This document shows positions 33,634 to 45,330 of a stretch of 64,000 nt of DNA, piece after piece. The position numbers and the translations under genes are program-made. Position 1 is the stretch's first letter. Each line of letters opens with the position of its first letter. The notes beneath the pieces are model-generated. The model ran no database searches, was not told the origin of the DNA, and worked only from the letters and a program-made list of their open reading frames with translations. Origin of the DNA: Gigaspora rosea (lineage: Eukaryota > Glomeromycota > Glomeromycetes > Diversisporales > Gigasporaceae); the NCBI GenBank assembly GCA_003550325.1, contig QKWP01000208.1:243264-307263 (forward strand), given 5' to 3'.

Positions 33634-36112
33634 TAATATTATCTCTATAAGTTCTTGATCAAATTTAATAAATTTTTTTTTATTTGAATTCTATGGATTC
33701 GTACAATTAAAATAAAAAAATTTTCATCAAATTTGGTCAAAAACTCGTGAAGATATCTTTGATGAAAGTTTCTGCAAACAATTTCAATACAGCTTCTTTG
33801 CAATATGTTTTTTTGCTTTTTCAAAATAACTCACTGTTCGACGATGATTTACAAGAAATTTTACTATGCTAACTAAAAAAATTTATAACAAGACTTATAG
33901 CGCATATCATGGACTAATAGAATCTCAAATTTCATGAAAAATATTGAAAACTCATAAAGATATTAACGTTTTTGTAAATTTGAACGCATACGTTTTCGCA
34001 AGTTTTCCCCTAAATTCAAATGCTTCTGGAGGCACTTTCTCAAAATGAAACATACAAAATACAATTAAATAAGTTGATAGAATAGATATTCAAGAGTTTT
34101 CAGTTAAAATTTTATCAAAAACGGATTAATATTGATGAAGTTTTAATGATTTTTTCAATTTGCTTCCAGATTCGGGATTTTCTAAAATTTTCAATTTTGA
34201 TCAAAACAGAAAAATCACCATCACAGGCTAGATTTTCACAAGTTCAAATGAAACAAGTTACTGCGCACTAATAAAATCAATAGAGAATAGATTAAAATTT
34301 TGCTTTCTAAAATTTCAAGTTATTTGGTTAAATATTCATTCTATAATAGCTTTTTTTATTTGGCGCAGCTTCTTTTAAAGAAGCTGCGCCAAATGAAAAA
34401 AAGCTATTATAGAATGAATATTTAACCAAATAACTTGAAATTTTAGAAAGCAAAATTTTAATCTATTCTCTATTGATTTTATTAGTGCGCAGTAACTTGT
34501 TTCATTTGAACTTGTGAAAATCTAGCCTGTGATGGTGATTTTTCTGTTTTGATCAAAATTGAAAATTTTAGAAAATCCTGAATCTGGAAGCAAATTGAAA
34601 AAATCATTAAAACTTCATCAATATTAATCCGTTTTTGATAAAATTTTAACTGAAAACTCTTGAATATCTATTCTATCAACTTATTTAATTGTATTTTGTA
34701 TGTTTCATTTTGAGAAAGTGCCCCCAGAATAGTGATGGGCAAATCCCGATTTTTCAAAAATCCCGTGCGGGATGCGGGATCCCACGTGGGATAGCGCGGG
34801 ATTTGTGGGATTTGCGGGATCGAGTAGAGTTTCAGAATTTTTCACGATTAATAAATAAATATATATATATCATCACTAAAAATGTAATTTCTCATTAAAA
34901 TAATAATCATTTCTTATAAATCTAACTACATTTATTACAAATAAAAATGCTTATATAGATTTTACCTACTTTTAATACATTTGGATCTTATAATTATTAA
35001 ATTCATCAATTCAGATTTGCCTTTAATTTTATCAATTGTTAAAATATTATTATATAAATATATATTTAAAAATTATAATGGTAACAAAGCGATTAATCAT
35101 AAGCGTATAAAAATTTATAAGTAATCAGGTGCATAATTAGGTATAAATGTGCTAAAATTTATAAGTGATCAGGTACCGTACATACGTACAAAAACTTATA
35201 ACCAGGTTATATACATACAAAAATTCATAAACGACTCATAAGAAATTCATAATCAGCTTATAATTTCTGAATTACATAACTGATTGGATGAATTTTATTT
35301 AACCTTAACATTCATATTAAATAATCACTGAAATTGGATATTTTCTCCCATATGGTACACAATATTCTTGGTGTATTATTCATGCAAGAAATTAAAAGTC
35401 TAGATTGCCACTTTATTAATCATGAAAATTTAAAAAATTTATTTCAACGTACAGTTTGCGCATTATCTATGTATGCACGTATATATGTGGAACGAAAATA
35501 AATAAAAGATTTAATATTTTTATGTAAATACATCAAATACTAATTAGAAATTGGCCCACTTATGTTAAAGCAGGCCGGATTATTTGTTAATGCGGGCCAG
35601 ATGATATGCTAACGCAGGCCAAAAAATCCTATATTAAAAATCCCGCGCGGGAGTTTTTGAATCCTGCGCATCCCGCGTGGGATCACGCGTGGATTCCGCG
35701 CGTTGCCCATCACTACTCCAAAAGGATTTAAATTTAGGGGAAAACTTGCGAAAATGTATGCGTTCAAATTTACAAAACCGTTAATATCTTTATGAGTTTT
35801 TAATATTTTTTCATGAAATTTGAGATTCTATTAGTCCATGATATGCGCTATAAGTCTTGTTATAAAATATTTTTAGTTAGTATAGTAAAATTTCTTGTAA
35901 ATCATCGCCAAACAGTGGGTTATTTTGAAAAAGCCAAAAAACATATTGCAAAAAAGCTGCGTTGAAATTGTTTAAGGAACTTTCATCAAATATATATTTA
36001 CGAGTTCTTGACCAAATTTGATGAAAATTTTTTTATTTTAATTGTACGAATCCATAGAATTCAAATAAAAAATTTTATTAAATTTGATCAAGAACTTATA
36101 GAGATAATATTA
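33634..36112. repeat. Near-perfect giant palindrome, arms 743 and 742 bp
   Basis: The left arm 33634-34376 and right arm 34377-36112 are reverse complements, centred on TTTTAAAA within GCAGCTTC...GAAGCTGC. The right arm is lengthened by the 986-bp element at 34730-35715 plus its 8-bp duplication; subtracting these leaves 742 bases. Mismatches between arms are rare. There are no coding frames. It could be a foldback transposon or an inverted duplication. Confidence 0.88.
34730..35715. mobile_element. hAT-like element with 'gcgggat' subterminal repeats
   Basis: The ends TAGTGATGGGCAA and inverted TAGTGATGGGCAA fit YARNG. Flanks ccccagaa and ctccaaaa match at six of eight positions, consistent with an aged duplication. 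Both ends hold clusters of CGCGGGAT/ATCCCGC words. It sits in only one arm of the palindrome; the other arm shows the empty site. Confidence 0.8.
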
Positions 36113-36310
36113 ATAAAAGGTTTTAAAAGTTAAAATATTTAAGTGACAAAATCGAATAGCAATTCCTTAATTTTATTAATAAAATAATATTATACCCAAA
36201 ATTTTATTAAATGATTATAATATTTTGCTCTAATAAAATTTATTTAGCACATAAAAATACATTATGCAAGTAAATTTACTTTTATATTTCTTGAAAATTT
36301 AAGAAAAGAT

Positions 36311-36886
36311 TAGAGGTTAGACCCGGATACAAAATTGTCATCCGGGTCACCCATGTGATTTGAAATCGGGTGACCTGGGTGAAAACGGGTTGATATAAGG
36401 GTCCTACTCTTTGAACTGTAGATTATTGAGTGAACAGATCACAAGATCAAAGTGTGATTAATACGCATGCCAGTAATGATTACCCTGCGTGCGAAAAATT
36501 GAAGCATTCAGTCAACTATGCAAACAAAAACTATATGCAGTACCATATAAGAATTAATTTTTAAGATCTTATGATCAGAATAGTAATCAGATAGTGACGG
36601 GGGTTATTTATATTTAATTAATAGTACTGTAGTAAAGAATGTCTTGTGGGCTTTTGGATGTCTAGAGCAAATAGCTCTATTTCTCAATTATTTTAGCGTA
36701 ATCGATTTTTAAAAGCCTTTATGAAGTTACGTTATAAAACCTCATTACTCTTACCGTTATAACCAATCGAATGAATGCTCTTCTATGATCTTAAACCCGA
36801 TTTTGACCCGGGTTGTAAAATCTTGACCCGGGTGAACCGTTTCGACACGGGTGACCCGGTTTACTACAACCCGGGTCTAAACTCTA
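36311..36886. mobile_element. hAT-like element, TAGAG(G/T)TTAGACCCGG ends, cut by the N gap
   Basis: Left TAGAGGTTAGACCCGGATAC and right (inverted) TAGAGTTTAGACCCGGGTTG are terminal inverted repeats fitting YARNG. Subterminal ACCCGGGT words lie at both ends. The right flank falls in the N run, so its target duplication cannot be read. The interior 36528-36745 resembles one arm of the foldback at 56585-57143. Confidence 0.6.
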
Positions 36887-37137
36887 NNNNNNNNNNNNNN
36901 NNNNNNNNNNNNNNNNNNNNNNNNNNNNNNNNNNNNNNNNNNNNNNNNNNNNNNNNNNNNNNNNNNNNNNNNNNNNNNNNNNNNNNNNNNNNNNNNNNNN
37001 NNNNNNNNNNNNNNNNNNNNNNNNNNNNNNNNNNNNNNNNNNNNNNNNNNNNNNNNNNNNNNNNNNNNNNNNNNNNNNNNNNNNNNNNNNNNNNNNNNNN
37101 NNNNNNNNNNNNNNNNNNNNNNNNNNNNNNNNNNNNN
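36887..37137. other. Assembly gap (251 N)
   Basis: An unresolved run between the insertion and the RNase H part of the LINE. The right boundary of the insertion is lost here. Confidence 0.99.
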
Positions 37138-37151
37138 ATAAAAAGGAATCC

Positions 37152-38281
37152 TTGGTATTAATCCCAAAAATTGTAAACAAAGAAAATACCAAATTCCTAC
37201 CACTTAGTTTAGAGCAGTATCAGCATAGTGGACAAAAAAATAGAGATTTCTCTTTAGAATCTAGAATAGAAAGAGTACTTATTTTGAACCAACTAGAGTC
37301 TGATTTCTTATGTAATTATAGATTAGATGGTAATTTAGAAGAGAGATTAACTTCTCATATTTTGTATAATATTAGAAATAACTTATCTAGTTTAGTTTTT
37401 TATACAAATAATTCCTTGGTGATGGATAATGTAGGTACAAAGATGGGTGCTAGTTGGGTTCAGATAGATAACAGCAGGGAAAAATTAATTGCAGAAGAAT
37501 ATGTTAGAGTAGAAAATTGGCCCTCATCAACCAAGGCAAAACTGATTGCAATTTGGTTAGCTCTTATTACAGCTTCTAACAATTCAACAGTAACAATCAT
37601 TTCAGACAGTGCAGCTGTGTTAGCAAGTATCAACAAAAGAGAAATATCCAATATGCCAAGTAAATGGCTTAAAGAGAAAAATTACCTAATTACATCAGAA
37701 ATTATAGATGTAATCCATTTCAAGAAAATCAAGCTAACACTCGAAAAGATCAAGGGCCATAGTAGTAATATCTGGAATGACAAGGCAGATGCACTGGCTA
37801 AGCTTGCTCTACATCTTCCTTCCTCGACAAATATTCTAAGAAACTGCAATTTAAGGGTACAGATCCCTCTCTTGTGGCAAGATTGTCTCGTGGAAAAACC
37901 TACACGCTCATTTATTAAAACATTACTAACATGGCAAACGGCTGCCAGATGGAGAATTTCCAGTGCAATCATGGCTATTGAGCCAGATCTTAATCAAACA
38001 AACTATGACTGGTGAAGTTTTTGGATTTAAAGAAAAAACAAAATAGCATTCACTGTACATCACTCTTTCAAAGTAAACAGCTTGCTACCCAAATCAAGTA
38101 CCTTGCTCCAGTCCTGGATGAATTAAAAAAATGCAGACTATTGTTATATACAAGCAATAAGTGCATATGCTGTAAAGTAAAGGTGACAGAAATGCAAGAC
38201 CATTTGGCAGACTGTACTTATTATGAATGGAGTTGGATAAACATCACTAAAGTAGTAGCTAGGTTACATGGTCCAAATTGA
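37152..38281 (+). pseudogene. LINE ORF2, RNase H domain and C-terminal zinc motif
   Basis: The open frame 37152-38015 holds an RNase H fold. KMGASWVQID lies at the first position (the usual catalytic Asp region), followed by SSTKAKLIAIWLAL (Glu), VTIISDSAAVL (Asp) and IKGHSSNIWNDKADALAK (His, then Asp). A frame change near 38010 leads into 38012-38281 with CICC and, after a spacer, HLADC, a zinc-knuckle-like motif often found after RNase H in LINEs. This removes template RNA during insertion in active relatives. Confidence 0.8.
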
Positions 38282-39002
38282 GTAGCACAGACCAGTTTTT
38301 GCTTCCACTAGTAAGTTACTAACAACTGGTGGTAGGTTCGCATATGCAAGAAATCATAAAACTACGTCAAAGTTATATGAGAGGTCTAGTACCTAAAAAG
38401 CTTTTGGAACACCTTACATTTCGGCTTACCTCAGCAAACATAGCCAAGACACTCATGCAGAATTTCGTCTCAATAGTATGGAATAGTTTTTACGAATCTA
38501 TATAGAAAGAACGGTGTCGGCTTATAGAACTTTGGAAAAAAAAGAAGGCATCACTATTAAAGAGAAAAGAAGTAAGGCCAAGAAGAATCACACATCTATA
38601 GGAAAAGTTAAAAGTTCTTGAAAAGGAAAGACAAGTGTCAACAACACCAATACAAGTTCAAGTGAAGTGTGTTTAGAAAAGAGTGCATTGGTACTCAATG
38701 ATAGTAAAAAGAGTATTGAAGAAAAGAGCCGTACTGCTGACATTTTGTGGCAAGTAGCGGTTAAAAGTTATATCCAAAGTGGTGAAATTCTATTTTGGGC
38801 CAGGTCTTAGACAGATTTGACAAGACTCTCTAATTTATCCATAAATTGGTGCGACAACTCACAATTAGGTGCTACAAGGCAACCGGTTGATGTTAGGCGT
38901 GATTTCTACTTTTGTAGCTTTTGTATATAGAAATAGATACTTTTTCTGTACAAATAACACATTATTAGGCTCTGGCGAGATTTGTCTAAGAATAAAAAAA
39001 AA
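38282..39002 (+). other. LINE 3' end and A tail
   Basis: Decayed coding remnants followed by a 3' UTR ending GGCTCTGGCGAGATTTGTCT, then AAGAAT and nine or more As. The target duplication follows. Confidence 0.65.
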
Positions 39003-39016
39003 TTAGTATGTATATT

Positions 39017-40604
39017 TTTAATAAATTAAAATTAAAATGAGGTAGTAATATTATATTTTTACAGAATTTATATATGCGATATATACATGATATATATACG
39101 GCATATATACATGTGTACTATATGTGTCCGACATGTGTCCGATATTCTGCATAACTCTACACATATCGGGTACTTAATAATATATATTGGGTACATGATG
39201 CATTACAAATTTATATATGCAATATGTATCAGATACGTATATGATATGTATATTATATGTGTACTATATGTGTCTGATATGTGTCCGATATTTTGCATGA
39301 ACTCTACACATACCAGGTATGTGTATAAATATATTTTACACATATCATGCACATATCGTATATATATATTACATATTGGGTACCTGATATTATACCTGAT
39401 GTGTATCATTTTGATCTGTGTTATAGGGTTTTTCTTTGTTAATATAAATCAATATATTGGTTTGTTACAGTAATACTAAATATTATTAACAATTGTTTTA
39501 ATCACCTTTCATGGACTGAAACTATACTATTATAATATATCTTTAATTTGAATGGAAGCTTTAATCCCTCGCTTAGAGCTTCAATTTCTCAATTAGAGCT
39601 TTAATCTCTCAATAAAAGCTTTAATTTCTTGATTGGAACTTTAATCACCCAACCGTATTACAAACTATATCAAAATAAGAATTCATAAAATAAAGACAAT
39701 AATAAAATTATATAAAACTAAAAAAAAATCAAGTATGCATTATTCCTTGCTTGGAAAGATAAGCTTCAGTGAATTACCTATTCCATTCTTCCTTTTTAAT
39801 TGTATGTATATAATTGGAGGTGAGGCCTTATTAGTTTAGGTGATTTCTTTGGGTCAAGTGTAAAAGAACCACAAGATGCCTTTGGAATTTTTTTAAGATT
39901 TTTTTTGACTATACGATGTCCTTATGTTCATCCACTTTTTACTATCACTATAATTATCTTTCTTAAACAGATGCTACATCAGATCATCAGGTCCGTATCT
40001 ACTAATTTGCATTACTATTATAGAGTAATTTATCAAATCAACTCCATCATTATTACAGGAAAAATCTCAGTGCCCTTTATTTAATTCTGACTTCCTGATC
40101 AATCAACATCATTCAATCAGCCTTTATATCATGTTTTAGAGGTAGGTTATTGTTATTTTTCTTACATTCTGCTAGTTTCATAATATTGATTTTTTTGCTA
40201 TATGTTTTCCTATACCTGATAAACTTATTGTATGTGAAGCTTTATCCAACTAAATATCATTATTGATCTGACAGTTCTCTTTATTAACTTTTGCAATAAT
40301 ACTTAACTCACTACATGATGTCATTTTAACCTTTTGTCCCTCACACATGGTTACCTTTATCTGAGTTTTTAAACAATTAGACCTTCACTTACTCAGGTTT
40401 ACTAACATTGATCTGAGTTAAAGTCAGGAAAGAAGGTGTATTAGTTAGATAGCACTGTTTTACATAGTGTATAACAATAAGTAGGTCTTATGAATAGTTA
40501 TATATGCGCTGTGAGGTTTAAGGTTGGTGATCTTAATCTGAATTTGGGCTAGATAGCTGATTTTATAGCTGAAATTCCAAATGTAAAGTAGGATGGTATA
40601 GGCT
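39017..40604. repeat. Intergenic with a tandem 'tatatgtgt' block and a dispersed-repeat fragment
   Basis: 39065-39190 recurs at about 39205-39320 (CTATATGTGTCCGA, then GATATTCTGCATAACTCTAC). 39420-39600 resembles 6505-6670. Near 39550-39640 a ~26-base unit, AGAGCTTTAATCTCTCAATT, repeats about four times. 39700-40600 shows nothing recognised. Confidence 0.5.
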
Positions 40605-40639
40605 TATGCTATTAATGATACCTGGTGCATGACGCAACC

Positions 40640-40850
40640 TGTATCATTGATACATGATGAACCATTTTGCCAGGCAACTTCAAATTGATGAATTGACGAA
40701 TCATGAAACCCATGACGCATGACGAAACCCATGATGCATGACAAAACCCACGACGCATGACGAAACATATTACGCATGAACCTATGAAGCATGACAAAAC
40801 CAATAATAAATAACAAGACTCATGATGATTTTGATGATGCATAATCATTT
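40640..40850. repeat. Left subterminal array of 'gacgcatgacgaaaccc'
   Basis: Imperfect tandem copies with period near 18. The inverted counterpart is at 51850-51990. Short open frames here (MRHGF, FCHAS) follow the repeat and are not genes. Confidence 0.75.
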
Positions 40851-41330
40851 CTTTCATAACAGAAATAAATTAGTACATGTAAAGTTAATTTTTTGTTCAT
40901 TATTATATCTTCCCAGTTTTTATCTTTTTGACATCGATCCGACATTGCCTGATGATTTGCAACAATTATACAGAAATATCTGATAGGTGTTCTATGAATT
41001 GACAGTGTCATAGTATTTTTATTATTATGTATTTTTTATGTATTTCTTATTTTGGCATAGTTTGTAGCATAGTTGGGTGATTTTAACCCTCAACAAGAGT
41101 ACCCTGCTGGTACTCTCAACGAGCATTATAGACTGGCAAGTGTATGAACCTCTTAGCGAGTGAATTAAACACCTAGCGAGTGATTAAAACTTCAGTACGA
41201 AATAAAGATATTTGAGGGTATGGTTTTAGCATGCAAATGAAATAACAAATGTTCATAGCATTAGTGTTATTATTGATGGTTCAAAAAATCATATGTTCAG
41301 ACAATCGATTCTATGCAAATTTTACAGAAA

Positions 41331-41538
41331 GGTCACCAAAATTCCGGGTCGTATGCGTCAGAACTAGGATGGCGTTTAGCCTTAGCTATTAGCAGGTTCT
41401 ACAGCAAATTACTTAATGAATGGATATGATTTTATTAGTAAAATTTTTTATGATCTTGGGGCAAAATCGATCAATTCCGATCCAGCGACCTTGATTCCGA
41501 TGCACTCAGACGTATAACGACCCAGAATTTGGTGACCC
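41331..41538. mobile_element. Palindromic MITE, GGTCACCAAA ends
   Basis: Left GGTCACCAAAATTCCGGGTC and right (inverted) GGTCACCAAATTCTGGGTCG form terminal inverted repeats of about 30 bases. Nested in the 40613-52040 element. Confidence 0.65.
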
Positions 41539-41808
41539 CCTGTATGAGTTGATCCTACGCTCCACTGTTGCTAGCAATAAAAATAATCTGTTTAGATTCA
41601 ATGTAAAAGCCTTCTTCAATTGACAAGGGTTTCATCAAGAGCTTCATCATCGCTCTACAAAAAATTGATCACTCTGTAATTCTGTAATTTTGACCAATCA
41701 AAATTTAGGATCAAGTGTAACATAATAATCAAAACAAATGTGGTTTGTTTTCTAAGTAAAAATATGTCAAAATTAAGGCTAAGAAAACTGCGTTATAATT
41801 AGGTTTAG

Positions 41809-42290
41809 TGTTATAGAACAACTTTCTTGTTCAATTTCCAAAACATTCTAGAGCACAACAATTGTAAACCAAATAAATGTAAAAATACAAGACACAATTG
41901 CGCAACAGGAGTTTTATTAGTTTTATTAGTTTTATTAGTTTTATTAGTTTTATTAGTTTTATTAGTTTTATGAGTTTTACAAAAAGATATATAAACCCTC
42001 ACTTTCTGACTTTCTACCCACAAGCTTTCTAGCTTAGATTCAGACTTCCCTTTCTCCTCCCTCCAATACTTAAATAATTGTATCTCTTGAATATTATTAT
42101 CTAAATCAATAAAATATATCTTTGCTAAATAAATAATACTCTTGTTAATTAATAAATATAAACTGAACCGCTCTAGTGAAGTAATATTCCACTTCCACAC
42201 CGCTTCATATCTTCTCTGACCCTTACAAGATCCCTGTCGCTGTGTGCTGTGTTGCAAGTACTATATAGAAGGCTATAGTCGCTTGTAACA
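41809..42290 (+). repeat. 5' LTR
   Basis: 482 bp, TG...CA ends, with a 9-base TTTTATTAG tandem array near 41911-41970. The 148-codon minus-strand open frame within it recurs in the other LTR and is not a gene. Confidence 0.93.
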
Positions 42291-42293
42291 TTT

Positions 42294-42309
42294 TGGTGCC
42301 TTCTGGCGG
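42294..42309 (+). promoter_or_regulatory. Primer-binding site
   Basis: TGGTGCCTTCTGGCGG begins three bases after the 5' LTR and is complementary to a tRNA 3' end in CACCA. The tRNA identity was not determined. Confidence 0.65.
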
Positions 42310-42423
42310 AAATCATTTAAAACAGCCGGAACACTAGAACCTCTCTTCCTTCACTCTGCAAGGATATTTCTTTGGCTACCTCCTCTCTTCTCGCTCCTAA
42401 TTAAATAATTGTTTTTTTTGGGT

Positions 42424-42547
42424 TTTCCTGTCGAATTGAAAAAGATTCGTTCAGAAGGGCATACTTGAAGCCTCTTGCATTTGTTGCACCGGTATTTTCC
42501 TGTCGAATTGAAAAAGATTCGTTCAGAAGGGCATACTTGAAGCCTCT
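42424..42547 (+). repeat. Two ~54-bp direct repeats in the retrotransposon leader
   Basis: TTTTCCTGTCGAATTGAAAA ... GAAGCCTCT occurs at 42424-42477 and 42493-42547, between the primer-binding site and gag. Confidence 0.8.
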
Positions 42548-42723
42548 GCTTTTGTAGCATTTGTCTTTTGTTTTAGTATTTTGTTTTGTTAATTTTCTGT
42601 TAGTTTTAGAACCAGATTAGAAACCCTCTTACCTCTTAGTTAGTACATTGAAACTCTCACCTATTTTCTCACCGGTTTAGTTAAAAAAAAAAATTATTAG
42701 TTGTTAAACTTCTAGGTCTCTTT

Positions 42724-44916
42724 ATGACTAGAGTAAATAGAGCCTACCAAATTCATCTTGAACAAATTGAAGCCCACGACATTAACCATCCATCTGCTCT
42801 TGCTACCACCGTTCTCCAACTTAGTCATCCAGATTTATCTTGTACTATTTGCTATCCACCTTATAGCTTCCATCGAAACTTTTGCCGTTTTTGGAACGAT
42901 TACAGAGACACTTATTTTGCTGGCCGATATTTGCAAGTTACCATTGACGCCTTTTTCATTTTAACTCATCCAAACAGCTATAATACTTGTAGAGCTGCTG
43001 CCCGTGATATTGTTTTCAGCTGCCGATACCATAATCCTTATTTGGACCCTAAAGAGGTTATTGCTAAATTACTTCGACGATTCACTCGATATACTCTTGC
43101 CACTACTCTACCAGCAGATTTTCCAGCAAATATCTTTGACCATCATATTGAAGGCCTCACTTCTTCTACTCCTCCACTTGGCCGCTTTATTGACACACTT
43201 GATCACTTTTCACCTATAATCCAAACTACTGACGATCTTGAATTTAATCTTACACCTACCTCTCGACCTGTACGTACCTTACAACCAGAAGATTTAGATA
43301 ACCAAGCAGGACCTTCCCATTCCACTCACACTACTACCTTAGCACCTTACAACGAAGATACTACCCAAATACCTTTTCGTCCTACACTTGCACTTCCAAC
43401 TTCTCCTCTTAGTGAAATTCCCCTTGACAATCCTCTTCCTATCCAACATACTCCCTCTCCAAACCGAGTTGCTCGATTCATCCAAAATCTTAACCCAGCC
43501 ACATATTTTCAACGAACCACAGCAACCCCACCTCTACCTATAGTTACTAAAGTTTATCCTGAAACCCATTTTTCACCTCATAATACTCCTCTACACACTT
43601 CTCCTTTACAACGCCAACAACAAATCTTTAATCCTCAACTAGATATTGTTCAGCCCCCGATAATTGGAGCTTATCCTGACCAAGAAATTGTTGAACCAGA
43701 AATTCATCAAGAAATAAATTTCACAGAAGAAAATTTAGAAGAAATAAATTTAGACGGAATTTTAGACGTACTAACAGAAGTACAAGAAGAAGTAAATTTT
43801 CAAGAAGGATTAGAAGAAGAAAAAGTACACTCAGAACCAGAATCAGAAGGAACTATAGAAAACGAAGAATCAGAACCAGAATTAAACATGGGAGATCAAG
43901 CTTTACAAGATGCTGCACAAGCTATAAATGCTCTTGCTGCTGCCCTTGGACAAGGTGGTGAAAAATCCCTAATCAAAATCGACTTTTATCGTGGTGATGG
44001 AACTCAGGACCCAGTTACCTGGGTTGAGGAATTTGAACGAGCTGCCAAGGCCAACCATTGGAGCCCTGCTCGCCAATTGGAGTTAGCTGCTGCTTATATG
44101 AAGGACAATGCCCAGGAATGGTTCTCTAGCCTTGCTAATGCCCCAACCCATTTCCATCATAACCGGCATGGCCAGAATGTAAATGGTGTTAATATCTATA
44201 GCTTTACTCACCTGTTCAAAGAAAAATTTAGCACTACCAAGCAAAAGGCTGCTTGGCAGAAACAACTTTTTGAAATCAAACAAGGCACAGACACTGTTGA
44301 TACTTACGTTAGCCGCTTTAAACAACTAAAAGGATGTGTAGACCCTCTTAATAACTTTCCAGCTGCTGTTATGATCCAGTTCTTTATCCAAGGATTACGA
44401 CCCGAATATGCTATGAATGTCCAAGCCGCTGAACCTGCTAACTTGGGTGCTACTATTACTGAGGCACGTAAATGGGAAACAGAACGAATGATGGCCTCTG
44501 AACATAATGCCAATGATACCAACCAAGCCATTGAGAGCCTTACTGAACAAATTGCCAAGCTTAGTATAAATCTCGCTGAAAAACAAGCTGCTTCTCCTAC
44601 TACTACTTCTGTCTACTACACTGACCAAAACAAGGACCGACCTCAATCCAATGCTGGAAATGCCACATGCTTTTATTGTGGACAAAAGGGACATTTCATC
44701 CGGAATTGCCATACTCAATACCAGGACAATAGGAAGGACCACCAGGGATGCCAATCCCGAGGCAGAAGCAGTAATTATTCCTCTAGAAATAACCGATCTT
44801 ATGATAGATCCAGATCCAGAAACAGAAGCCAATCTAGGGATAGAAATTATAATCGTTCTGGATATAATCGATCCAGGAGCCGAAGCCAGTCTCGTGATAG
44901 ATACAGAAATAACTGA
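42724..44916 (+). CDS. gag of the Ty3/gypsy element
   Basis: A 730-codon open frame. The N-terminal half is proline- and threonine-rich, followed by a glutamate-rich stretch (residues 330-390). A retrotransposon-gag capsid-type domain lies near residues 415-580 (DPVTWVEEFERAAKANHWSP, FFIQGLRPEYAMNVQ). A CCHC knuckle, CFYCGQKGHFIRNC, near 648-661 is followed by an RS/RN-rich basic tail. It packages element RNA in active relatives. It is longer than common fungal gag proteins because of the N-terminal extension. Confidence 0.88.
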   Translation: MTRVNRAYQIHLEQIEAHDINHPSALATTVLQLSHPDLSCTICYPPYSFHRNFCRFWNDYRDTYFAGRYLQVTIDAFFILTHPNSYNTCRAAARDIVFSCRYHNPYLDPKEVIAKLLRRFTRYTLATTLPADFPANIFDHHIEGLTSSTPPLGRFIDTLDHFSPIIQTTDDLEFNLTPTSRPVRTLQPEDLDNQAGPSHSTHTTTLAPYNEDTTQIPFRPTLALPTSPLSEIPLDNPLPIQHTPSPNRVARFIQNLNPATYFQRTTATPPLPIVTKVYPETHFSPHNTPLHTSPLQRQQQIFNPQLDIVQPPIIGAYPDQEIVEPEIHQEINFTEENLEEINLDGILDVLTEVQEEVNFQEGLEEEKVHSEPESEGTIENEESEPELNMGDQALQDAAQAINALAAALGQGGEKSLIKIDFYRGDGTQDPVTWVEEFERAAKANHWSPARQLELAAAYMKDNAQEWFSSLANAPTHFHHNRHGQNVNGVNIYSFTHLFKEKFSTTKQKAAWQKQLFEIKQGTDTVDTYVSRFKQLKGCVDPLNNFPAAVMIQFFIQGLRPEYAMNVQAAEPANLGATITEARKWETERMMASEHNANDTNQAIESLTEQIAKLSINLAEKQAASPTTTSVYYTDQNKDRPQSNAGNATCFYCGQKGHFIRNCHTQYQDNRKDHQGCQSRGRSSNYSSRNNRSYDRSRSRNRSQSRDRNYNRSGYNRSRSRSQSRDRYRNN

Positions 44917-45330
44917 AACCACTGCTCTTCTGATCAATCCAGATCATGCAATCGATTATCTACTCCTTATCCCCGTGATGTTTACACTCTCGACACTGCC
45001 AATGATTATACCTATGAACAATTGAAGCCTTTCTAGTTAATGACTCTATTAGAACTGCTGTTGCTAATTATTTAGTTGAAAATCCAAAAACCACACAGAT
45101 TCAGACACCTACCTATACCACTCCTGTCAAATGCAATATTAAACTTAATGGACAGCCCTACCACGCTGTAATCGACAGTGATGCTGATTTCTAGCCAAGT
45201 TGTAAAAGAACTTGGATTGAAAATAGAAGCACCTTCTTCCAGCCTTATTGTCTTAGCCACCGGACCCTCTGTCTGACCCCTAGGCATAATTAAAAACTTA
45301 CCAATTGAAATTAAAGGAACCACCATTCCC

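Larger units (their letters stand above)
25668..39002 (+). mobile_element. LINE (APE endonuclease, RNase H type), full-length span but decayed and interrupted
   Basis: The 16-base target duplication aattagtatgtatatt lies at 25652-25667 and 39001-39016, with an A tail just before the right copy. The order is 5' UTR (25668-26399), ORF1, ORF2 with endonuclease, reverse transcriptase and RNase H, and 3' UTR (38290-38990). The endonuclease, reverse transcriptase and RNase H set fits the I/Tad-type LINE group. It is interrupted by a palindromic MITE in the 5' UTR and by a 3.9 kb insertion (about 33220-37137) between reverse transcriptase and RNase H. It is lengthened by an assembly duplication at 29905-32193. 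Without these it would be about 8 kb. Several stops and frameshifts make it inactive. Confidence 0.85.

Noticed and set aside
36775-37203. Open frames of 102-128 codons spanning the N run
   Set aside because: Most residues are unknown because they fall in 251 N; the readable parts belong to a transposon end and to the LINE.
41811-42257. 148-codon minus-strand open frame, repeated at 51158-51604
   Set aside because: It lies wholly inside the two LTRs and includes a TTTTATTAG tandem array (poly KTN); it is an antisense by-product of the repeat.
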